DNA from: Alicyclobacillus sp. ALC3 | GTDB taxonomy: Bacteria > Bacillota > Bacilli > Alicyclobacillales > Alicyclobacillaceae | DNA: 64,000 bases | NCBI RefSeq assembly: GCF_028751195.1 | Contig: NZ_CP066784.1 | Coordinates: forward strand, 3,100,001-3,164,000 | Direction: 5' to 3' | Part shown: piece by piece, positions 51,351-58,429 of the stretch | Layout: each line of letters opens with the position of its first letter | Numbering within the stretch: position 1 is the stretch's first letter | Position numbers and translations under genes: made by a program | Notes under the pieces: model-generated | The model's database searches: none | What the model saw: only the letters and a program-made list of their open reading frames with translations | What the model was told of the DNA's origin: nothing

Positions 51351-53930
51351 GTGGCGCGAAAGTACGCGATTGGCATCGCCGTCGGCGTCGTAGCCGCGGT
51401 GGCGGTGTTTGTTGCCGTCTTCATGGCGCTGGTGCAGTTCATCCCGTTTGACGCAGGTAAACTGCAGAGCTCAACGTCGCCGACCGTGATCTACGCAGGG
51501 ACTGGTCAGAAGTTGTTGACAATCCCGGCACCTGGCGGTTCAGATTTAACCTACAATCAGATTCCGAAAGACCTGCAGAATGCACTAGTAGCCACTGAGG
51601 ACCATACCTACTGGCAAGGTTCGAGTATCGATGTAAGAGGCATTCTGCGCGCTGCCTTTGTCGACTTGTGGACCCACAGCCTTGCGCAAGGTGGCAGTAC
51701 GATTCAGGAGCAGCTTGCGAAGATTGTCTTCTTGAACGACCAAAAGACGTTCACGCGCAAGATTCGCCAGGTCGTGCTCGGCGTGCAGATCGACCGGCAC
51801 TTCACGAAACAGGAAATTCTCGCGATGTACTTCAATAAAATCTACCTCGGCGAAAACACGACTGGGGTGGAGCAAGCGGCACAGCGCTATTTCGGGATCA
51901 ACTTGGCGAAGAACCCGCACTTGACACTCGACCAGGCCGCACTGCTTGCCGGTCTCCCACAGGCGCCGAGTGCGTATGACCCGCTGCAGAACCCGAAAGC
52001 TGCGACGACGCGGCGCAATATCGTTCTACAGAACATGGTCAAATACGGCTACATCACACAGGCGGCCGCGACTAAAGCGGAAAAAGCGCCGCTTGGGGTA
52101 AGCTACCATCACATCACGAACGACCCGTGGAACAAGAACCCGTTGCTGCTCAACTTTGTCTACGACTATTTGCAGAATCACCTTAGTAACAACCAGAGCG
52201 TCACACCGGCACAGTTGGCACAGGGTGGATTGAAGATTTACACCACGATTGACCCGAACGTCCAAAACGCCATCAATAAAGTGTTTTGGAGCACGAACTA
52301 CAACGGGAACTTCCCGGGTCCGACAAAGGGCACTGTCGTCGAAGGCGCTGCGGTGTTCGTCAATCCGAAGACCGGCGGTATCCTCGGTGCAGCAGGGTCG
52401 CGCAAGCAAGGGTTTGTCCCGTTTGGTTACGACCGCGTGTATGCGACATCGTCGCCAGGTTCGTCGATTAAGCCGATCATCGACTATGGACCGGCGATTC
52501 AGAGTGGGAAGTGGACGCCTTCGTCCATTCTTCACAACCAACCGCAGTCGTTTAATGGGTACGCTCCGACGAACTGGAACGCAAATGCGCCAGCTCGCGT
52601 GACGCTGCAGTACGGGATTACATGGTCGCAAAACATTGCATCGACGTGGTTGCTCGACCAACTCGGCATTTCCAACGGCATCAAGTTTGCGGAGAATGAC
52701 GGCATCACCTTCACATCCCAGCAAAAGCAGGAGTTGTGTGTGGCCATCGGCTGCGAGTCCGTTTCGCCGATTCAGATGGCCCAGGCTTATGAGCCGTTTG
52801 ACAACAACGGGCAGCAAATGCCGACGTACCTGGTGAACAAGATCGTGAACGGTCAAGGCGCCGTGATCTACCAGCATCCGGGTTCGCAGCCGCACACGGT
52901 GATGACGCCGCAGACTGCTGAAACGATGACTCAGTTGATGCAAAATGTGGTACAGAACGGCACTGGGCAGTACGCGAAAATTCCCGGCTGGGGTGTCGCT
53001 GGCAAGACGGGGACCGTTCAGTACGACTCGCACCAGACCTTGGCGCAACTCAACTGGGTACGAACAGGCTGGTTTGACGGCTACACGCCGAACATGGTCG
53101 GTTCGATTTACATCGCCTATGACCAGACCAACGCGCAGCACCACTTGTCCTGGGTTGTTGAAGACCCTTCGGGGAACTGTGCGCAGCTCTGGCACGACAT
53201 TGTCAATCTCGCCGTGCAGGGGCAGAAGCCCCAGCAGTTCCAGTACCCGCAGTTGCCGCAGACACCGCAGCCACCGCAAAGCGTAAAGGGTGTTGTCGGG
53301 CTGCAGGCAAATTGGGACGCCACGAACAACGCGGTGCTCCTCAGTTGGAAGACGACTGCGAACAATTCGCCGACGTTCGTGATCGAACGGGCGACAGCAG
53401 GGTCAACGCAGTCCGGCGGGAGCCTGTCTGGCAACTCGACGGGCGGTTCGAATCAAGGTACCACCCAACTTCAACAGATTGGTTCGGTGTCAGGCGGGAC
53501 ATTTGAAGACACGAACGTGGTACCTGGAACCACCTACACGTATGTGGTACAGGCGATGGACCCGAACAGTGAAACACCGATTGGGCAACCTGCGGCCATC
53601 ACGTTCACAGTTCCTGGAGGGCTTGGGGCAGGCGGAGGGCCAGGTGGACCGGGAAACTCAACGGGCCCGGGCCAGGGCTCGGGCAACATCACCGGCAACA
53701 GCACGGGTCCGGGCCAGGGCTCGGGCAACACCACAGGCAACAGCCCGGGAAATAGCACGGGTCCGGGAAATAGCACGGGTAACCAAACGGGCACGTCCCC
53801 TGGGAATGGCACAGGCAACGCGACGACTACGGGTGGTAGCACAAACTCAACGAATAGCACCAATGCGACTACGACCGGTGGCAGCACAAATGGCACCGGG
53901 AATCAGACACTAGGCGGACTGTTTGGGTAG
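51351..53930 (+). CDS. pbpF: Class A penicillin-binding protein (PBP1a/1b type)
   Basis: This 859-residue bifunctional peptidoglycan synthase is anchored by an N-terminal membrane helix (about 5-30). The glycosyltransferase GT51 domain (about 60-235) has ATEDHTYWQGSSIDVRG with the catalytic Glu, GGSTIQEQLAK and YLGENTTGVEQAAQRYFG. The transpeptidase domain (about 290-620) has the active serine in SSPGSSIKPIIDY, the SQN motif in TWSQNIASTW and GKTGT. A fibronectin type III-like domain (about 645-755) and a roughly 95-residue Gly/Asn/Ser/Thr/Pro repeat tail follow. GTG at 51351 has GAGGTGAT upstream; ATG at 51333 is an alternative. The symbol is approximate among pbpF/ponA-like genes. Confidence 0.92.
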   Translation: MARKYAIGIAVGVVAAVAVFVAVFMALVQFIPFDAGKLQSSTSPTVIYAGTGQKLLTIPAPGGSDLTYNQIPKDLQNALVATEDHTYWQGSSIDVRGILRAAFVDLWTHSLAQGGSTIQEQLAKIVFLNDQKTFTRKIRQVVLGVQIDRHFTKQEILAMYFNKIYLGENTTGVEQAAQRYFGINLAKNPHLTLDQAALLAGLPQAPSAYDPLQNPKAATTRRNIVLQNMVKYGYITQAAATKAEKAPLGVSYHHITNDPWNKNPLLLNFVYDYLQNHLSNNQSVTPAQLAQGGLKIYTTIDPNVQNAINKVFWSTNYNGNFPGPTKGTVVEGAAVFVNPKTGGILGAAGSRKQGFVPFGYDRVYATSSPGSSIKPIIDYGPAIQSGKWTPSSILHNQPQSFNGYAPTNWNANAPARVTLQYGITWSQNIASTWLLDQLGISNGIKFAENDGITFTSQQKQELCVAIGCESVSPIQMAQAYEPFDNNGQQMPTYLVNKIVNGQGAVIYQHPGSQPHTVMTPQTAETMTQLMQNVVQNGTGQYAKIPGWGVAGKTGTVQYDSHQTLAQLNWVRTGWFDGYTPNMVGSIYIAYDQTNAQHHLSWVVEDPSGNCAQLWHDIVNLAVQGQKPQQFQYPQLPQTPQPPQSVKGVVGLQANWDATNNAVLLSWKTTANNSPTFVIERATAGSTQSGGSLSGNSTGGSNQGTTQLQQIGSVSGGTFEDTNVVPGTTYTYVVQAMDPNSETPIGQPAAITFTVPGGLGAGGGPGGPGNSTGPGQGSGNITGNSTGPGQGSGNTTGNSPGNSTGPGNSTGNQTGTSPGNGTGNATTTGGSTNSTNSTNATTTGGSTNGTGNQTLGGLFG

Positions 53931-53965
53931 CACCAAGCAGTCCTGGGAACAACGGGGGTTACGGG

Positions 53966-54652
53966 ATGACGAAAAAGGCAGTCGTGGTGTTAAGTGGAGG
54001 CCTAGACAGCACCACGTGTATGGGAATTGCCCATGCACGTGATTACAGCTTGTACGCCTTGACGTTTGACTACGGGCAGCGCCACCGCATTGAAGTCGAG
54101 CACGCAAAGGCGGTCGCCCGCCACTACGGAGTGGTCGACCATCGCGTTGTGGAAATGGGATTTCTGCGCGAAATTGGCGGTAGTGCCCTGACGGACGATG
54201 CGCTCGATGTACCGACCTCAGGCGTCGGCGAAGACATTCCGGTCACGTATGTGCCAGGGCGTAATCTGTTGTTTCTGTCGATCGCGAGTTCGTACGCGGA
54301 AGTTGTCGGCGCGGACGCGATTTTCATCGGCGTTAATGCCCTCGACTACAGCGGTTACCCGGACTGCCGACCTGCCTTTATTGAGAAAGTAGAAGCGGCA
54401 ATCGCCGCGGGCACGAAGGCGGGCGTGGAGGGGCATCCGACGACGATTGAAGCGCCGCTGATGCACTGGACGAAGGCTGAAATTATCCGCCAAGGCATGG
54501 AACTTGGTGTTCCGTACCAACTCACGACATCGTGCTACCAAGGGGAAGATGAGGCGTGCGGTGTGTGCGACAGCTGCCGCCTGCGGCTGAAGGGATTTGC
54601 GGAAGCGGGCTACGAAGACCCGATTCCGTACGCCACGCTCCGTCACTCTTGA
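53966..54652 (+). CDS. queC: 7-cyano-7-deazaguanine (preQ0) synthase
   Basis: This 228-residue ATP-dependent enzyme converts 7-carboxy-7-deazaguanine to preQ0 in queuosine synthesis. The PP-loop VVLSGGLDSTTCMGIA is at the N-terminus. The C-terminal zinc site reads TTSCYQGEDEACGVCDSCRLR with four cysteines. YVPGRNLLFLSIASSYAE and GVNALDYSGYPDCRPAF are standard QueC motifs. Thirty-five bases separate it from the PBP gene. The partners queD, queE and queF, normally adjacent in Bacillus, are not in this window, and I see no preQ1 riboswitch upstream. Confidence 0.95.
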   Translation: MTKKAVVVLSGGLDSTTCMGIAHARDYSLYALTFDYGQRHRIEVEHAKAVARHYGVVDHRVVEMGFLREIGGSALTDDALDVPTSGVGEDIPVTYVPGRNLLFLSIASSYAEVVGADAIFIGVNALDYSGYPDCRPAFIEKVEAAIAAGTKAGVEGHPTTIEAPLMHWTKAEIIRQGMELGVPYQLTTSCYQGEDEACGVCDSCRLRLKGFAEAGYEDPIPYATLRHS

Positions 54653-54739
54653 CACGGCGCGCGTCGAGACTCTTGACCCGGCGCGTGTCGACCTGCGGCC
54701 TGTTCGCTCAAGCGTACTGTTTCGCACAGCCCACAGCAG

Positions 54740-55135
54740 CTACTCCGCGTTGTCGGCGGGTGTGTTGACCATGTGGCCAGCGGTGAGCGTAAGACGTTCG
54801 AACATCACGCGTCGCAGTTCACCGCCTAGGCCTACAGCGTCCATCGCCTCTGACATGCAGCGCAACCAGGCTGTCTGGTGTGTCGGCGTGATGGCAAAAC
54901 GTAAATGACGAAAGCGCATCATCGGCGCTCCGAACTCTTCAGCATACTTGGCGGGCCCCCCGAAAAACTGGGTGAGGAACGCCTTTTGTTTGCGTCGGAT
55001 GAGGGTGAAGTCTTCTGGGAAGAGCGGGGAGAGAACGGGATCGACTGCGACTCGCACGTAAAACTCGTCCACCAAACGGTCAATCGTCGCAGCACCGCCC
55101 GCGGCTTCGTACAGACTTGCCGGCATGAGTTCCAT
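54740..55135 (-). CDS. Group II truncated haemoglobin (YjbI-like)
   Basis: This 131-residue 2-over-2 globin begins with SLYEAAGGAATIDRLVDEFYVRVAVDP and carries FTLIRRKQKAFLTQFFGGP, followed by MMRFRHLRFAITPTHQTAWLRCM. The proximal heme-ligand His is in the RHLRF helix and the group II Trp in TAWL. Such proteins bind oxygen and are implicated in peroxide or nitric oxide chemistry; the YjbI protein is linked to disulfide or peroxidase functions in Bacillus. The ATG is preceded by CAGGAGGTGAAG. It is monocistronic and convergent with queC. Confidence 0.92.
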   Translation of the reverse strand: MELMPASLYEAAGGAATIDRLVDEFYVRVAVDPVLSPLFPEDFTLIRRKQKAFLTQFFGGPAKYAEEFGAPMMRFRHLRFAITPTHQTAWLRCMSEAMDAVGLGGELRRVMFERLTLTAGHMVNTPADNAE

Positions 55136-55289
55136 ACGGACACTTCACCTCCTGCAGTGTAGAAAATTCCACTGTGGAGCGAGTATAGCGGTGTAGTGGA
55201 GCACGGGTCAAGGTATAATGGATGGGGGAAAAGACTGGGTAGAACTGCGCAACACACCCAGCCAATGTGGTCACGAGGGGGATGTTCGA

Positions 55290-55973
55290 ATGAAAATATC
55301 GTATCACGGTCACGCCTGTTTCACCGTTGAAGAGGGAGGACATGCTCTCATCATCGACCCGTTTTTGTCTGGCAACGGCAAAGCTGACCTCGCTCCCGGC
55401 GATGTGAAGGTCGAAGCGATTTTGTTGTCGCACGGCCATGGTGATCACGTCGGCGACACTGAGGAGATTGCTCGCGCCAACCACGCTACAATTATCGCAC
55501 CGTTTGAACTGGCCATGTACTTCGGCCGCAAAGGGTTCAACGTGCACCCGATGCACCTTGGCGGAGGCCACGCGTTCGACTTTGGCCACGTCAAACTGAC
55601 ACTGGCTTTCCACGGCTCTGGTATTGAACTCGACGATCACATCGAGTACGCCGGCAACCCGTGTGGATTTCTGATCACGATGGGCGGCAAGACGTTCTAC
55701 CACGCGGGTGATACGGGACTGTTTGGCGACATGAAGATTATCGGCGACCGCAACCACATTGACGTTGCAGCCCTCCCGATTGGCGACAACTTCACGATGG
55801 GTCCAGACGACGCTCTGCTGGCCGCGGAGTGGATTGGCGCGAAGAAAGTCATTCCCATGCACTACAACACCTTTGACCTGATCGCGCAGGACGGGCAGGC
55901 GTTTGCGACCGCCCTCTCCGACAAAGGTCTCGAAGGCGTCGTGTTGCAGCCGGGCGGGACGCTCGAAGTCTGA
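55290..55973 (+). CDS. UPF0173 metallo-beta-lactamase-fold hydrolase (YtkL-like)
   Basis: This 227-residue metal-dependent hydrolase of the metallo-beta-lactamase fold, family UPF0173, has unassigned substrate. The first residues KISYHGHACF are the family hallmark. The metal-binding LLSHGHGDHVGDT motif (HxHxDH type), FYHAGDTGLFGDM and IPMHYNTFDLI supply the remaining ligands. The ATG at 55290 follows GAGGGGGA; the frame open to 55218 is ignored. Its downstream flank opens into the long repeat region. Confidence 0.92.
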   Translation: MKISYHGHACFTVEEGGHALIIDPFLSGNGKADLAPGDVKVEAILLSHGHGDHVGDTEEIARANHATIIAPFELAMYFGRKGFNVHPMHLGGGHAFDFGHVKLTLAFHGSGIELDDHIEYAGNPCGFLITMGGKTFYHAGDTGLFGDMKIIGDRNHIDVAALPIGDNFTMGPDDALLAAEWIGAKKVIPMHYNTFDLIAQDGQAFATALSDKGLEGVVLQPGGTLEV

Positions 55974-55979
55974 GGAAGT

Positions 55980-56215
55980 AAGTAGGCCGGTCGGTAGGAA
56001 GGCCGGTAGGCTGGTAGGCTGGTAGGCTGGTAGGCTGGAGCCGTAGCTGGATCGCGGCTGCGGTGCGCGGACGGGGCGCGGGCCGCGCTTGGCTTGGCGG
56101 GCGGCCGGTGTGGCCGGCGGTGCCGGGCGGTGGGTGCGCTGAGGCGGGCGGTACCGGGCGGCGAGTGCGTTGAGGCCGGCGGTCCGGGCGCCGAATCTAT
56201 CATGCGGTGTTAGCT
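55980..56215. repeat. Short tandem GGTAGGCT repeat and GC-rich near-duplication
   Basis: Just after the hydrolase gene, GGCCGGTAGGCT leads into about five copies of the 8-base unit GGTAGGCT (about 56006-56037). A very GC-rich stretch follows with two similar copies of a roughly 40-base segment containing GCGGGCGGTACCGGGCGGCGA-like sequence (about 56115-56190). No supported gene lies here. It is comparable in character to the minisatellite at 14626, though the units differ. Confidence 0.7.
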
Positions 56216-56324
56216 TGGGCTGTCCGCGAAGGTGTGCAAATGCTGCCTTGCGGGCAGCTTCGTGCATGGAGGACTTGCATCGCGCTGGCAACATGCCCGA
56301 GGTAGGGGATGGCGCTGGTGTTAC

Positions 56325-57395
56325 GTCACGCCCAGATTGGCGCTATGGCACGGGAAACAGCGTTCATACGACCAATTTGGCGCTAACTCACGAGATCGCG
56401 TCGACAATACCGCCAATATGGCGCAATTGTACTGGTTAGCGCCAATATGGCGCTAACTGCCCGAGGTCGCGTGGACTATACCGCCAAATTGGCGCAATTG
56501 TACTGGTTAGCGCCAATTTGGCGCTAACTGCATGAGGTCGCGCCGGCCATATAGCGCCAAATTGGCGCTCCCTCCCGATTAAGCGATATCTCACGCATGC
56601 TCACTCATTCGCAGGTAAGTCGGCGCGGCGTCCTCACAGGTAAGTGTCAAATTGACACCTATCGACCCGGTTTGGCGGTCATTAGCGACATTTTCGAAAC
56701 TCAGCGCGACCTGGTGCGCTTGAACTTGGTCGCTTAGCGACGCCTGCGTCGCTAACCTTTCATCTTTCGCCGCGCCGACGCCGCGACAACGGTAAAAATG
56801 TCGCATGACGTCACGCGCTGGTCATAGCGCCAATATGGCGCTAACTGCATGAGGTCGCGTCGGGAATACCGCCAATATGGCGCAATTGTACTGGTTAGCG
56901 CCAATATGGCGCTAACTGCACGAGGTGGCGTCGGGAATAGCGCCAAATTGTCGCAATTGTACTGGTTAGCGCCAATTTGGCGCTAACTGCACGAGGTCGC
57001 GTCGGGAATACCGCCAAATTGGCGCAATTGTACTGGTTAGCGCCAATATGGCGCTAACTCACGAGGTCGCGTCGGGAATACCGCCAAATTGGCGCAATTG
57101 TACTGGTTAGCGCCAATATGGCGCTAACTGCACGAGGTGGCGTCGGCAATACCGCCAAATTGGCGCAATTGTACTGGTTAGCGCCAATCTGGCGCTAACT
57201 GCACGAGATCGCGCGGGGAATACCGCCAATATGGCGCAATTGTACTGGTTAGCGCCAATATGGCGCTAACTCACGAGGTCGCGTCGGGAATACCGCCAAT
57301 CTGGCGCAATTGTACTGGTTAGCGCCAATCTGGCGCTAACTGCACGAGGTCCCGCCGGCCATACCGCCAATCTGGCGCTAAGTCGGATTTTCATC
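56325..57395. repeat. Palindrome repeat array 2, unit about 71 bp
   Basis: A non-coding array, interrupted at about 56571-56823. GGTTAGCGCC recurs at 56434 and 56505, and then at 56893, 56964, 57035, 57105, 57176, 57247 and 57317, so the period is 70-71 bases. Each unit has a 23-base palindrome (arms GTTAGCGCCA and TGGCGCTAAC around three bases) and a shorter one (arms CCGCCA/TGGCGC). Their centres are 42 and then 29 bases apart. The spacers are CGAGGTCGCGTCGGGAATA and AATTGTACTG. The centre triplets vary: AAT, ATA, ATT, ATC. The architecture equals array 1 at 14128. Confidence 0.92.
56571..56823. other. Interruption in array 2 with other palindromes
   Basis: This gene-free insert splits array 2. 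It contains unrelated inverted repeats: GTGTCA-AAT-TGACAC (56644-56658) and TTAGCGACGC-CT-GCGTCGCTAA (56734-56755), plus partial TTAGCGAC copies. A third, TAGCGACGC-TTG-GCGTCGCTA, lies after the array at 57401-57421. I see no reading frame with a ribosome-binding site. Confidence 0.75.
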
Positions 57396-57566
57396 ACCGA
57401 TAGCGACGCTTGGCGTCGCTACCTGCTATCCTTTGCTGTTCCCAATGCCTCACGCGTGGAAGAAATGTCGCTGGACGACGTCACCTGACTGCAGCGCCAG
57501 CAATTGGCGTTCACGCTCCCATCGTGCCAACATGGTGTCGGCGCTAGCCGCTGTCTGTAGAAATTG

Positions 57567-57599
57567 ATTGGAGTATGCCCCGTTACGGGGCATACCAAT
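57567..57599. repeat. Perfect hairpin downstream of array 2
   Basis: Arms TATGCCCCG and CGGGGCATA surround TTA, and outer ATTGG/CCAAT adds five pairs after a two-base bulge. It could be a terminator without a long U-run or another member of the local palindrome cluster. Confidence 0.6.
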
Positions 57600-57608
57600 T
57601 GGAATACA

Positions 57609-57658
57609 AAGAGAGCCGCCCAAAGTGCAAACTAGCTGCACCTGAGGCGGCCCTCATC
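57609..57658 (-). terminator. Terminator of the DUF3243 gene
   Basis: On the minus strand GAGGGCCGCC pairs with GGGCGGCTCTC, with an inner stem of AGGTGCA/TGCACTT. A TTTG tail follows. It begins about 18 bases past the stop of the DUF3243 gene. Confidence 0.6.
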
Positions 57659-57675
57659 GCTGATCGCTGAACGCC

Positions 57676-57927
57676 TTAGTTCGCCTGGTCTGCCATCTTC
57701 ACCATGACGCGCGCCAACGTGTGCTGCTCGTCTTCCGAGCTGGCGGACCACATGTCCCGCAACAGGCGTTCTTGCGCGTTCTTTGGGTCAACTTTGTTGG
57801 CAAGGAAGTCGCCCATCTTTTGAGCGACCTGAGCAATCTGTTCGTCAGATGCGCCCATTGACTGCGCCCGATCAACCTGGGCACCGAGGAACTCTTTCCA
57901 ACGGTCGAAATTCTCCATGACGTCCAT
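57676..57927 (-). CDS. DUF3243 family protein (YmfJ-like)
   Basis: This 83-residue acidic, all-helical cytosolic protein begins MDVMENFDRWKEFLGAQVDRAQSMG and contains DFLANKVDPKNAQERLLRDMW, which match the DUF3243 family found widely in Bacillota, including B. subtilis YmfJ. Function is unknown. The ATG at 57927 is placed seven bases after GAAGGAGG; a GTG six bases earlier would abut that site. It sits alone, with array 2 downstream of its terminator. Confidence 0.85.
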   Translation of the reverse strand: MDVMENFDRWKEFLGAQVDRAQSMGASDEQIAQVAQKMGDFLANKVDPKNAQERLLRDMWSASSEDEQHTLARVMVKMADQAN

Positions 57928-58063
57928 GTACACGCCTCCTTCAAAGAGTAGAGTCGGGAAACATCTTCAGCGTGCCGCAATTGCCCGCTGTCTATGCATA
58001 GGTGGCATGTCCGAGGACCTCGTCGCATAGGCATAGGACAGCGGGGAGAAGGAGGGATGGATC

Positions 58064-58354
58064 ATGCGGAGAAAAACAATGACCGTGTCGTCACCGCGTC
58101 GCCGAGCCGTTGTTTACACGTGCGCGCTGATTGCGCTTGGCGTTTACGGCGTACCGCGTTTGCCCGAGCTCCATCACGGTTTGGGAGGAACTTTCAGCGT
58201 CCTGTGGATCTTATTCGCAGGCCTTGCAGTGGCGGCCAACCTGTATTTCCTCTTTGGTGCAGACCGGGAACGGAGCCGCGATCTGGAGATGTATAGTGTG
58301 CAAAGCGAGGATAAAGCCGATTCAGGGCGGCTCGTTCGGGGACGTTCAGTCTGA
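58064..58354 (+). CDS. Small two-span membrane protein, unknown
   Basis: This 96-residue protein has a basic N-terminus and two predicted membrane spans (about 15-31 and 43-66, SVLWILFAGLAVAANLYFLFG), followed by a charged 30-residue tail. The ATG has GAAGGAGGGATGG upstream at good distance. It is divergent from the DUF3243 gene. I recognise no named family. A possible terminator for it, formed by GACACCT and AGGTGTC with TTTTT (about 58408-58467), overlaps the end of dinB. Confidence 0.6.
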   Translation: MRRKTMTVSSPRRRAVVYTCALIALGVYGVPRLPELHHGLGGTFSVLWILFAGLAVAANLYFLFGADRERSRDLEMYSVQSEDKADSGRLVRGRSV

Positions 58355-58429
58355 GTTTAGCCGAAGGCTAATCGTGATCAACAAAAGGAACCTCTACCTG
58401 ACAAAGTGACACCTCGTTCGCTCGGCACC

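Noticed and set aside
56325..57395. CRISPR array
   Set aside because: The period is regular, but both the palindromes and the sequences between them are repeated. There are no unique spacers and no cas genes nearby. The same holds for 14128-14590.
57450..57641. 63-residue minus-strand frame downstream of array 2
   Set aside because: It runs through a strong hairpin and the terminator of the DUF3243 gene and has no ribosome-binding site.
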